Program-made: the position numbers and the translations under genes
From: Porodaedalea pini
Taxonomy: Eukaryota > Basidiomycota > Agaricomycetes > Hymenochaetales > Hymenochaetaceae
NCBI GenBank assembly: GCA_002794775.1
Contig: NBAY01000047.1
Location: 280,185-344,184 of the forward strand
DNA: 64,000 nt
Reading direction: 5' to 3'
Notes under the pieces: model-generated
Databases searched by the model: none
Seen by the model: only the letters and a program-made list of their open reading frames with translations
Told to the model about the DNA's origin: nothing
Shown: piece by piece, positions 1-11,041 of the stretch
Layout: each line of letters begins with the position of its first letter
Position numbering within the stretch: position 1 is the first letter of the stretch

Positions 1-12
1 GCTTTTCTTCCT

Positions 13-469
13 GTGCAATTTGCTCCAGAAGCACTAGGCCATGACCAGCAATTGGAGGAGGATGGGGTAACTGCGCCCGATCAGATTCATGCAAAGCTTG
101 CAGTGTTCTGCGATGGGCACTCAGGTGAGCTGATTTATCTGAATGGCCGACCAGGAAATGACTTTATAGAAATTTCATGTAGACATAGGTGGTGCCACTG
201 GTCAGCAGAACGGGATCCAATTAATTCCTCTTCGGTATGCCATTATGAAGGTGCATAAAATGGAGCCTCGTTTGCTTTGGAAGATGGGATATCCAACACT
301 CCTTGGAGTAGAAACACATCAGCTCAGTTTGGAGAAAATATCACCTATCATTGATAATGACGTGGACTTTGAGAGAGCTGTTGCGAACGACCCATCCTTA
401 CTCGATCTACTGCTTAGCAATCAAACATCTTCCATCACTCCAATAGAAGATTCTCATAACTTTGGATAG
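13..469 (+). CDS. unrecognised partial gene, 3' part
   Basis: Two open stretches on the plus strand, 13-258 and 245-469, lie in different frames and could be joined by a short intron or separated by an indel. The first contains an acidic run followed by a segment around CDGHSGELIYLNGRPGND. The second ends at a stop at 469. I recognise no family, and the start is probably upstream of the window. The reading frames stop 260 nt before the inverted element begins, so this gene seems not to be cut by it. It could equally be part of another transposon. Confidence that it is coding is low. Confidence 0.25.
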
Positions 470-730
470 CTCGTTGCAGGATTGTGAGTGGTTGCCCTTC
501 CTACTTATCTCCTTTGTGCTTAGATTAATATTACAGTGTTCGTTACCATCTGACTGATGGCTGGCAGTATTTTGGAGAGTCAGTGCTTGTCCACTGGACT
601 CTCCGTCATTGTGAACTTTTTATGGACTATTCTCCTCATACAATTCTTCCACTCCAGCATTCCTATACAGCCTAGCAAGTCTACGATAAAACTATAAACA
701 CATTGTCACCTACACAGTTTGAATTTCTTA

Positions 731-2735
731 CAGCCATTTTCATAAGTCCTGTGACACGTGCATTTCATGTGAAATGAGCCGCGTCTGAGCCAAAATGTTG
801 AAAAATAGAATAAATGTTGATTTTCTCTGTAAATTCTGTGCAGTACCTGCTCATTAAGTACTCAAAAAATAGGCATGGTTCTCAGGAGCAGAAATATGTA
901 AAATAGAGAGCAATACATTGACTGTGTAGGTGGGTGGAGATCAAACAAGTGCAGTCAGTCTGTTCTCTTATACATTTCCACTGAGATTCAAAAATTATGG
1001 CTCCCCTACATCTACCTATAAAATTCTTTCCCATGACTGTAAATTAAGTATATGACTATACCAACAGCTCCTGCAAGTCTGAGGCCAATCCATGCAGTAT
1101 TCATGGTGCAGCAGCAAGGTTTGTGTTCCACTTCAAGCTCTTTCCACCTTCCTCTTCTCACAACAGGTCTTGCAGCATAGGCAAGAAGACCGCTAAGATT
1201 ATGATTCTTTTTGTGTAATTATCAGACACATAAAAGCCATCTTCCCTGCAAGTTTCCTGTCCATTCGCTTTGTGCTTCGACTGCTATGCTCAAATTTCTG
1301 TGCATACTACCAACACCTGTGAGCACGTGAGCATGTGTTAGCCAAGCCACCGCCATGCAAACACAAAAGCCAACACTCTACTTCCTCCTCCTCTCAGGTT
1401 ATTCCATGATGGTTTCAGGCAAGGCACTCTCAGATGATGCAAGACACATCATATTCAGACTGTATCAGTCACAACTCTTCACCGTGCATGATCTGGCCAG
1501 GGTAATAGATATCCATTGAGCAACAATCCACCGAACTGTTGCTCAACACGAGCGCATGGGGCATTTATGACAGGAGGGCATGAGGACCAGAAGACCAAGG
1601 TTGCTTGATTATGCAGATACACAGGTGAGTGCATTTTTTGAATTGTAATGACTCACTGTGGCTAACTGAACTATAGTATCTCTTGAGCACAATAGAGCAT
1701 TGCAAGGACCAGTACTTAGATGAGGTGAGGGAGGAGCTGGAAAGGATAACAGGCAAGAAGGTTTCAGATACTATAGTATGGAGGTCTCTGCGCCAGGCTG
1801 GGTTCACTCTGAAGATGGTGTGGTGATGCTTATGGCTTTGCATCAGCAAACTTACTCTGCTCAAGATATCGAAAAGGGCACTTGAACGCAGCGAGTCCAC
1901 TCAGCTCTGGTACACATTGAGAATGGGATCTCAATATGAGGCAGAACAGCTCATCTTTGTTGACAAGAGCGCATGCGACCAATGTACCTTCTTGAGGAAG
2001 AAAGCATGGGCTTTGCAGGGTTATCAGGCATGTCAGAAAGTGATCTTTACATGGGGAAAAAGGTGCAATGCTTACCTTTATGACTGCAGATCTGACTGCT
2101 TGCCTCTTCTAGGTATTCAATCTTGCCCACAATCACTTCAACTGGCATGCTTGACTGTACAATACTGGAAGGATCCTTCAATGCCACCTCCTTCTCCGCA
2201 TTTATCAGGGATCTCTTGGACCACATGCAACCTTGGCTGGCCCAAAACTCTGTCGTGATGATGGACAACTGCACAATCCACAAGTTACTGGAAATCTGCA
2301 AACTCATGAGTCAAGGTCCATCTATTTTGACCTGTCGTGCTGCAACACAGGGCTCTTACTGATCTGACTCCGCACAGGGGAATGAAGCTGGAATTTCTCC
2401 CTGCATATTCTCCAGACTTCAACCCGATCGAGCTGGCATTCTCTCTGCTGAAATCTCGACTTCGTCAGGTCAAATTCAGTGATGAGGAAACGGACGCTTC
2501 GGTATTCGCAAAGCTTTATGGTGAAACCATGTCTATCAGTGCTGCAGACTGTTGTGCTTTCTATCATCATTGTGGTTATCTCTGTTAGTATCAGGTTTCT
2601 TCATTGAGTGGATACAGGCTTTCTTGTCACTGTCTCAACTGGTCCAACAATGTAATATATTCTGTCTATATGATGTATGCATAACTACTGTTCCTTGATG
2701 TGAGAAACATCCTCCTGCGCATATCGAACAGTGTG
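731..2735 (+). repeat. left inverted arm of composite element 1
   Basis: Pairs with the reverse complement of 9026-11041. In the stretches I compared by eye (outer 450 nt, transposase exons, and 2580-2735) the arms are identical except at CpG positions. The outer 450 nt is shared with the palindromic MITEs at 11526-12374 and 54511-55348. The inner edge carries the 3' end of a gene-B copy. Confidence 0.85.
1406..2588 (+). pseudogene. Tc1/IS630-type DDE transposase, left arm copy (nonsense mutations)
   Basis: This was a cut-and-paste transposase of the DDE superfamily common in Agaricomycetes. Exons in order: an N-terminal helix-turn-helix region starting MMVSGKALSDDARHIIF; a segment with YLDEVREELERITGKKVSD; the first catalytic Asp in EAEQLIFVDKSACD; the second Asp in NSVVMMDNCTIHK; and the catalytic Glu in the C-terminal block LPAYSPDFNPIELAFSLLKS. 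Short introns interrupt at about 1624, 1820 and 2062. Two in-frame TGA codons lie in the first exon, after VIDIH (1516-1518) and after ERMGHL (1567-1569), so the protein cannot be made as read. The opposite arm has the same two stops. Start chosen at the paired ATGs at 1406 and 1409. Confidence 0.75.
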
Positions 2736-2830
2736 AGTGAGTAATCCAAGACTTGTCTTGACCTCTGCATCCTTCACTTTTGGACCATATGCAGTCTTGC
2801 CATGCCCAAAGGCTATCATAGTGATGGACA
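2685..2830 (-). pseudogene. 3' fragment of a gene-B copy at the inner edge of the left arm
   Basis: Read on the minus strand, this gives a C-terminus with KTSLGLLTHTVRYAQEDVSH followed by a stop at 2685. It matches the end of gene B at the other side of the element (ASIGLLNRII, stop, YAQEDVSHIKEQ). Upstream of it no further B sequence is evident. So the left arm carries a relic of a second B gene, which suggests that the palindrome was built from, or rearranged between, units with B next to the transposase, as in composite element 2. Confidence 0.6.
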
Positions 2831-3132
2831 ATGAGTTGAGCGGTGTGGAACATCACGCACTCCATCATCATGGTCACTTTCTAGCAGTAAACTTCAATCA
2901 TTGAATAAATAAAATATACATTCTACACAACTAGTCATACAAAACCCTGGTATTTCTGTATGAAAGAAGACTTAGTAGGAGGAATACAAAAGGAAATAGT
3001 AGACAAAAGGATTTGAGGCTATGCGACAGCATGTGTCTGATTGTTCAGAACAATTTGATCCACGTTGGAGTCCCTCCTCATTACCGCTGCTCCAGTGACC
3101 ACCTTGGACACCTCAAGGTCATCATCGTGATG

Positions 3133-3784
3133 TCAGAGCAACTCTTCCAGAACTCTCTCAGTGATGTCCATGTCTACCCCCTCTTCTGGAGTAGCTGTAT
3201 TCCCATCTCTGGTCGTCTCTATCCTCTCTTCCGGAGTGGTGGTCATATCCCCATTTCCAGTTGCTTCTATCCTCTCTTCTGTCCTCTCTTCTGTAGTTCT
3301 CGTGAGTCCAATCCCAGTCAACAGGGGCAGGTGGCTAGGATGAGGACGAAGTGAAGAGGGACCGGGACGTGTTTCCATGAGCCATGCCTCCCCTTCTGGC
3401 ATTAAACAAATTAGAGGGGCCTGGCTGGAGCAAGGATGAAGTGGGGAGGGATGGCGGGGATGTGTCTCCATGAGCCATGCCTCCCCTTGAATTAGAGGGG
3501 CCTTTGTCATGCGGGTAATCTGATCGATTCTTTTTTTTCTCTGGCCTCATCATAAGGGCATGATCATCAGTGGGACACTTGCAAAATGAGTTTGTAGATG
3601 ACGACATATAGGATTGCAATGCACTGGATTCCTGTTCACTGGATCGCACCACATTATCCACATGTGGAAGGGGGAACCCTATGCTTATAGGTCCATCAGG
3701 GATACTGTTATGCATGTTGATTCCCTGCTGGATGGCCAAAATCACTCTGAAATGTGGAGCACACTCCTTAAACTTCCCCTGCAA
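3133..3784 (-). CDS. unrecognised gene or gene fragment inside composite element 1
   Basis: A 149-residue minus-strand frame (3335-3784) starts MQGKFKECAPHFRVILAIQQ and includes ISIGFPLPHVDNVV, then turns low-complexity, with a Pro/Ser-rich unit (GGMAHGDTSPPSLP) present twice. An overlapping frame (3133-3510) continues with acidic and Thr-rich sequence. The duplication is also visible in the DNA near 3369-3404 and 3465-3500. I do not recognise the family. It is absent from the corresponding place in composite element 2, so it may be an independent insertion or an extra cargo gene. A splice between the two frames is possible. Confidence 0.3.
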
Positions 3785-3837
3785 AACACTGAAAGGTGAC
3801 GGTATGGTCTACTGGCAGACTCGGACCTGGTTGAGTT

Positions 3838-4570
3838 CGGCCACTGGGGGTTCACTCTAATGTGTCTGATGGAGGGGATAGTGTCAGGAAGTGTAGGGAA
3901 GTGTAGGGGAATACTCAGGACTAGGTGTCGACTCAGGGACGCAAGTACAAAGGATGACTGGCAAAATGTGCCTAAATGCAGTCGGAGAACAAAGAGCAAC
4001 TACGATCTTGACAACCCGGACTCGGAAACTCGCCAGTGAAGACAGTAATCGAAACGATTCGTTGAGAAGATTCTGAATCTGAAAAGATCTCGAGATGCAG
4101 TGCAGAATTGACAGAGATATGGCAGTTGCACTGGTTGCGGCTGGCGGAATGCACGGAACTCCTGGAACCAAAAAGCTATTTTTGTAGCTCTATGACGCGG
4201 GCTCGGAATCGTGCAAGACAAGACAGTGTTCGAAAGCTATTTTAGATGAGATTACGAATCTGAAGAGAGCTCGAGAATCGGTTAAGAACTGAGGGAGATA
4301 TAGCAAAAGCAAGATTTGGCCGAAAATGGGACTCGAGACGGAACGGATGGAACGGATGGAACGACACTGAACGGCGACAGAGACGAGAACTAAAGACTGG
4401 GACTGACTCGGGGGAACTAAAATTGTACTTTTGAGACATTTACATGAGTGTTTAAATAACCAACAGAGGGTTGAGCCTCTGAGCGGCGTACAAAGGACAC
4501 AAAGACAGACCGGAGGCTCTAGCCAAACAACATCAAATAGCTGGAACTCGGAGCCAGAACTCAGGCACAT
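3838..4570. repeat. diverged tandem repeat, unit about 185 nt
   Basis: The segment near 4018-4135 and that near 4201-4315 align: both begin CTCGGAA, contain CGAATCTGAA or CTGAATCTGAA and a CTCGAGA motif at matching spacing, and end GGGAGATATAGCA or CAGAGATATGGCA. They are strongly diverged. Open frames here are short and probably not coding. No gene is seen. The segment separates the unrecognised frame at 3.1-3.8 kb from gene A. Confidence 0.45.
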
Positions 4571-4576
4571 GAGAAA

Positions 4577-6909
4577 TTAAGCTTTGGGAGGCTTGGAACA
4601 ATACCAGACCTGACCAAAAACAGACTTTGGTGGCTCACCGGTACAGAACCAAGCTGTATGCGTCGAGTTAATCCAGCCAAACACTGAAAGTGTCCTGAAA
4701 TGCATTGGGGAAACTTGTAAGGCTGTCCTGAGTCGAGTTGAACCTAATAGAGCTGATTCCGAGCCTAGCAGCATTGGGATCTCTACAACGCCACGCTTCT
4801 CCAATGCATTTATTGCAGCTTCGTAAGATTCCACAGGCTTGGACATATCATGGGCACCTCTGTGTAACACAAATATGAGTGACTCATAGCCATCTTCCTG
4901 CAATAGAATGTCAGCAATTCCATCCTCCAAGAGCTTGAGAGCTGCTGATAGTGCAGACAGGTCCTTGATGAAAGGCATATATGCCCTAAGATTCCTGTAA
5001 TTCCTGGATAGCGAGTGCTTCACACTGCCCACTGGTGCACTGGCCTCTGCAAGAAGTACTCGGTCATCCAGTTTTTTGTACGACAAGCTTGCTTCATTAC
5101 AAGGACCCACAAGAAGACCAGCATATTCTCTCATTTGACTATCGGCCGACTTAAAATCATATTTTTCTGTTCCCTCCAGTTCCGGTATCGGGAAGCGCTA
5201 AACAAGATATCCACATCCTCTTTTCGTTGCCTGAAGGTGAGACAAAGTACGTATGCGATTTGGTTGACAGAATTGCACGTAAGTCTCTCTTTCAAATCTA
5301 ATTGCGTGCCCAATACAGTATTGCAAGGGGTAGAGTCCACGTTGGAGAGTTGGGAAGAGTGCATGGAGTAGTGAGCAGAGCCTCTTTTAGGCCAACTCTT
5401 TTTATACTTTTGCTGATACTGATTGAAAATCCACATTGCTTCGTGGCCCACAAAACTCTCGATTTTGCTCATAGTCTCAGGTTTCTCCTGTAGCTCCATA
5501 GATATCTTGGATGCCTGCAGAAGTCTGCTCCTAATAACTTCTGCCAGAACATAAGTGTCCGCATTGCTGTATTGGGCCTGGCCGCAGAAAGCTTTGCAAT
5601 CTACATATCCTGCCTGTTCCACCCTCATGGCAAAGGAAAGTGAAGTGTTCATCTCCCAGAAACTCAGCTGTTCATGAGCACGCATAAAAGCAACTACCAA
5701 GTAGTGCAAGTTTTGGACTACCTTCTCTCTGTTGTAGTTCAGATAGAGTTGCCTGAGATCAAATGCATAGTCTTTTGTTATATTGGCGATTGATTTGAAT
5801 GCCTTGAAGGGCACGCCAGGGCCTGCCTTTGGGGTTTGAGCACGCTGCACAAGGTCCCTCAAGACCTGTTTGGATGACCACGGGTTATACACTGTGTTTT
5901 GCTGAATACAAGAGTGGTCGATTGGGATGAAATAATGAATCCTTTTAGGCTTGCGGTCATCCTCATTATTTGAAGTGTTTCCCAAGCAGTAGTGAATCTG
6001 CAGGACATGCTCCGCAACACTGAATCCCATAAGGAGTATAATCTTTCCTTCCTTGATTAATTTTCGAAGGTGCAACTTATCTGCCGCTTCAGGCTCCTAA
6101 ATCAGAATGTGAGAATCAAGTAGAGTGATACTAGAGAAGGAGCTTTACCCCAAGAATAGCATCTGTATGAAGACTAAGTACACCATGTATTTCATCTTCT
6201 ACTCGATGCGCATTGATTTCGCTTTGTTCACTTTTCTTCTCCAATGTATTAACCCGATCTGTGACAATAAGAAGGCTGACCTGGGCCTCTGAAGAATGTA
6301 CCTCGTCAGCTGCAGCAACATCTTGAACAGTTCAAAGCACAGTGGCCAAGCTTGTGTGGATTTGTGACTCGAGTTGGGTTATCTTAGCCAAGAGAAAATC
6401 ATAATTTTTTCTGGTGTGAAGACGTTTTTTATGCTGCTTTGACTTTTCCTCAATCTGACCATGCTTAGCAACAGCTGCCTCCACAATTACCACAACTTCA
6501 TCATAGGACTGTGATGCCTTTGCTTGAACGAGCTGCTTCTTTAGTGCTGCACTTTTGGACACTGAAAAATAGTGCACAGATGCATCAGGACGATCCCACA
6601 GCAATTGTATAAATAGTACTTACAGCTACTACAACTAGATTCCTCCCCTGAACTCTCTTGAGCCACTTCCTTTCCCTTTCCTTTTGAATCATTCTCTGCA
6701 GGTCCTTCAGAAGAAACTTCATCTGACATCATGTCAGAAGGGCCCATGGAACTTACCAGGAAAGACATATGTTTACCAGATGGCACCTCTTGCAACTGCT
6801 CAGAGTCTTCCATGGTGTCTTCATGATCATGAACTTCACTGGGTGCTACACAAAGTGCCTGTTTGTAAGCCACTAAACACTTAGAATGTGGTGATCTATT
6901 CCGTACCAT
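4577..6909 (-). CDS. cargo gene A of composite element 1 (unknown function)
   Basis: A multi-exon minus-strand gene. The first exons (6541-6909) encode an acidic Ser/Glu-rich region (DTMEDSEQLQEVPSGKHM, later SSGEESSCSS), then a Lys/Gln-rich coiled-coil stretch (6332-6604). A long exon at 5131-6075 encodes 314 residues, including KRIHYFIPIDHSCIQQN and DLRQLYLNYNREKVVQNLH, followed by 185 residues (4577-5134) ending at a stop. I recognise no family and no catalytic motif. It diverges from gene B with 377 nt between. A TATAAGT sequence on its strand at 6978-6984 lies about 70 nt upstream. Gene A of element 2 has the same place, orientation and N-terminal style (acidic Ser-rich, then coiled coil), but I could not align the C-terminal halves convincingly. 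Start and splice sites are uncertain. Confidence 0.5.
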
Positions 6910-7286
6910 TAACTATGACTATGTCACTGGAAGGATCCATAGGATGCCATCCAGCTTGTCCTTCCATAGTAATGGGTACTTATAGGGGTGAGCAATGATG
7001 CAGGAGAGCAAGACTGATAGGGATGGGAGAAGAAGGACGAGAGATAAAGATGAGACCAGTGCATTTTGATGCCCTGAACCCTCCTTTTGTATTCTTGCTG
7101 CATTGGGATAGCCAGTTCCCTACCTTCAACCTTGGTCCACAATGGCTCAGTTGGCATGAAAGCAATAGTCATGAAGGAGGTAGATGTCGCCAACATCTTT
7201 CGGAAGGCTTAGATACCAAAATATTTGGTAAGTCAAAATACCTGATGCTCTAAGCAAAATCAAATTGCATTTCTTTTCCTGACCTC

Positions 7287-9048
7287 ATGATGCCACCTCA
7301 ACGTGTCAGAAAGAAGTCCAAAAAACTCAAAGACAGCAAAGAACTAGCTGTGAAATTAGCTGTGCAGATGAAGAAACACTCTGTTAGTTGCCCCAGGAAA
7401 AATGAAGTCCCCAATCAGGTCCCCAAAACTCCTACAAAAAAGCAGTTGAAATCGAGTGGGAAGAAATATGCTACAACAGCAAAGCCGACCCGCCAAACTG
7501 TGAGTTGTGTAATTTGATGCAAATGCTCTCTCTGACCAGTTTTCATGCCTATAGCTGCACAAGAAGGGCAACGACAAGGATACAGTTGAACAGGAGCATT
7601 CACCTGAAGATCAGGGGGATATATCCATTGCAGACATCATTTGGGCTTCAGGACTTGGCTTGAATGACACTATGAATGAAACACAGGGTTTTGACAATGA
7701 CAGATCAGTCTTCAATGAAATTCCTGACTCCCCTGACAAGCCTGATGAGCATTCTTTCCATCTTGATGATAGTACAAAACCTCCATTCATTGTTGCCTAA
7801 GGCTGTGGCTAAGAAAAGTATAGCTGGCGAGTATGTGGACTGGAATACTCCCTCCCTTGGACATGCAAAAGCTTATGGATAGATCACATCAACACCTGCT
7901 GCAGAGAAAAAGCCCGAACTGGAAGTCATGATAAAAATTCATGATGGTACTGGTGTGTGAGACATGAAGATCAACTCCAAGATGTTGCTGGCTGATTTGA
8001 TCAATGAAGCGGTTTCAATCACCTGGGGCTGTTCTACATTTGACCAACTTGGTTATACAGCTTGCTGGTCTGTGAAGTCTGGGACAAAGCTTGAACCAGA
8101 ATATTTGGATACACAAGACCAGTTGGACACACTGTTCAAACAAGTTCACAGGCATCAAGTAGCTGAAAAGAAGAAGAAATGAGGTAATGAAAAACCCAGA
8201 ATTGTCATTCAGAATCTCAGTAATCAGGTTTGTCTATAGTATTTGATGTATAAAGTGGTTCCTGACATGCAGTGAAGAATACACATGGGAACAATGGGAA
8301 CAGCAATAAACAGCAAAGTGCGACTAGAACAAATGCAACTCCTTCAGGGGTCACCAGTGCTAAGGAAGCTTATGATGCTGTACTCAAACAGATTATGGCG
8401 CAAATCGCAGCAGCATTCAAATGCGATAAACACGATGGCAGGCTCTGGTAAATAAGAGGGTTAAAAGACCATCTTATGTATTCCAACAAACATCTTGTTG
8501 AACATGCAAAACTGATTGTGAGTCCATTGACAAAGCGCAATCTCACTGGACTAAAAGCATACTTTGTCTAGTATAAGAATATTCCCGGAGTCAAAGTGAA
8601 CGAAGTACCAGGGCAACTGAAAGTATTAGACAAGCAGTGGAAAGCAGCTGACAATGCCAGCACAGGAACCAGCTCTGACATAGTAACTGGGCCTACAACA
8701 TCCCTCCCCAACAGTGCTCCTGTGACAGCCGGAACAGTGGCAACTGTAGTGCCAATGCAACCTTTCAATCAGCCAGTTATTGCCCAGCACTATGAAATGC
8801 ATAACCGGGTGGTAGCTGAGTGCAGGCCACACAATTACCCTTCTGTTCAGAATTGGATTGAATCATTGCACGATGACATGGAGAGAGGCTGCGATGACTA
8901 CCAATACAGGTCTCTGCTACCTGTTTTTGAGGCCAATGATGTTAAATGCTTAGATGACTTGGTTTACTTAGAATTTGGAAGGCTCGAGAAGATGGTTATT
9001 GATGCTCAAGTGGAGGCAAGCATAGGGTTACTCAATCGTATCATTTGA
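7287..9048 (+). pseudogene. cargo gene B of composite element 1, broken by nonsense codons
   Basis: Begins MMPPQRVRKKSKKLKDSKEL with a Lys-rich N-terminus resembling a nuclear or DNA-binding tail and containing KPTRQT. The middle has an acidic stretch, then PSLGHAKAYG and ITSTPAAEK on either side of a TAG. A domain around KMLLADLINEA follows, with LEPEYLDTQDQLDTLFKQV. The C-terminus has YPSVQNWIESLHDDMERG and FGRLEKMVIDAQVEASIGLL, which looks like a SAM-type helical module. Stops interrupt the frame at about 7798, 7880, 7948, 8180, 8451, 8569 and 9046. The stop at 9046-9048 sits where the left-arm fragment reads CGA, so it is a CpG to TpG change; the original frame would have run to 9087. The homologue at 48006-49869 confirms the gene. 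Function is unknown. Confidence 0.65.
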
Positions 9049-11041
9049 TATGCACAGGAGGATGTTTCTCACATCAAGGAACAGTAGTTATGCATACATC
9101 ATATAGACAGAATATATTACATTGTTGGACCAGTTGAGACAGTGACAAGAAAGCCTGTATCCACTCAATGAAGAAACCTGATACTAACAGAGATAACCAC
9201 AATGATGATAGAAAGCACAACAGTCTGCAGCACTGATAGACATGGTTTCACCATAAAGCTTTGCGAATACCGAAGCGTCCGTTTCCTCATCACTGAATTT
9301 GACCTGACGAAGTCGAGATTTCAGCAGAGAGAATGCCAGCTCGATCGGGTTGAAGTCTGGAGAATATGCAGGGAGAAATTCCAGCTTCATTCCCCTGTGC
9401 GGAGTCAGATCAGTAAGAGCCCTGCGTCGCAGCACGACAGGTCAAAATAGATGGACCTTGACTCATGAGTTTGCAGATTTCCAGTAACTTGTGGATTGTG
9501 CAGTTGTCCATCATCACGACAGAGTTTTGGGCCAGCCAAGGTTGCATGTGGTCCAAGAGATCCCTGATAAATGCGGAGAAGGAGGTGGCATTGAAGGATC
9601 CTTCCAGTATTGTACAGTCAAGCATGCCAGTTGAAGTGATTGTGGGCAAGATTGAATACCTAGAAGAGGCAAGCAGTCAGATCTGCAGTCATAAAGGTAA
9701 GCATTGCACCTTTTTCCCCATGTAAAGATCACTTTCTGACATGCCTGATAACCCTGCAAAGCCCATGCTTTCTTCCTCAAGAAGGTACATTGGTCGCATG
9801 CGCTCTTGTCAACAAAGATGAGCTGTTCTGCCTCATATTGAGATCCCATTCTCAATGTGTACCAGAGCTGAGTGGACTCGCTGCGTTCAAGTGCCCTTTT
9901 CGATATCTTGAGCAGAGTAAGTTTGCTGATGCAAAGCCATAAGCATCACCACACCATCTTCAGAGTGAACCCAGCCTGGCACAGAGACCTCCATACTATA
10001 GTATCTGAAACCTTCTTGCCTGTTATCCTTTCCAGCTCCTCCCTCACCTCATCTAAGTACTGGTCCTTGCAATGCTCTATTGTGCTCAAGAGATACTATA
10101 GTTCAGTTAGCCACAGTGAGTCATTACAATTCAAAAAATGCACTCACCTGTGTATCTGCATAATCAAGCAACCTTGGTCTTCTGGTCCTCATGCCCTCCT
10201 GTCATAAATGCCCCATGCGCTCGTGTTGAGCAACAGTTCGGTGGATTGTTGCTCAATGGATATCTATTACCCTGGCCAGATCATGCACGGTGAAGAGTTG
10301 TGACTGATACAGTCTGAATATGATGTGTCTTGCATCATCTGAGAGTGCCTTGCCTGAAACCATCATGGAATAACCTGAGAGGAGGAGGAAGTAGAGTGTT
10401 GGCTTTTGTGTTTGCATGGCGGTGGCTTGGCTAACACGTGCTCACGTGCTCACAGGTGTTGGTAGTATGCACAGAAATTTGAGCATAGCAGTCGAAGCAC
10501 AAAGCGAATGGACAGGAAACTTGCAGGGAAGATGGCTTTTATGTGTCTGATAATTACACAAAAAGAATCATAATCTTAGCGGTCTTCTTGCCTATGCTGC
10601 AAGACCTGTTGTGAGAAGAGGAAGGTGGAAAGAGCTTGAAGTGGAACACAAACCTTGCTGCTGCACCATGAATACTGCATGGATTGGCCTCAGACTTGCA
10701 GGAGCTGTTGGTATAGTCATATACTTAATTTACAGTCATGGGAAAGAATTTTATAGGTAGATGTAGGGGAGCCATAATTTTTGAATCTCAGTGGAAATGT
10801 ATAAGAGAACAGACTGACTGCACTTGTTTGATCTCCACCCACCTACACAGTCAATGTATTGCTCTCTATTTTACATATTTCTGCTCCTGAGAACCATGCC
10901 TATTTTTTGAGTACTTAATGAGCAGGTACTGCACAGAATTTACAGAGAAAATCAACATTTATTCTATTTTTCAACATTTTGGCTCAGACGTGGCTCATTT
11001 CACATGAAATGCACGTGTTGCAGGACTTATGAAAATGGCTG
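9026..11041 (-). repeat. right inverted arm of composite element 1
   Basis: Reverse complement of 731-2735, with near-complete identity. It ends at 11041 next to TA. Its inner edge overlaps the 3' end of gene B. Confidence 0.85.
9184..10366 (-). pseudogene. Tc1/IS630-type DDE transposase, right arm copy (nonsense mutations)
   Basis: Mirror copy of the gene at 1406-2588, with the same exons, the same Asp, Asp and Glu positions, and the same two TGA codons in the N-terminal exon. Protein differences seen by eye are few: Arg to His in QAGFTL-proximal WRSL/AWHRD context at 9980-9981, and two residues before RALTDLTPH at 9425-9429. All come from CpG transitions. Both transposases of this element are therefore inactive by the same lesions, and movement would need an enzyme supplied from elsewhere. 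Confidence 0.75.

Noticed and set aside
574..604. Short hairpin, GGAGAGT-CAGTG against CACTGGACTCTCC
   Set aside because: A single 12-13 bp stem with one bulge in unique AT-rich DNA; no neighbouring signal gives it a role.
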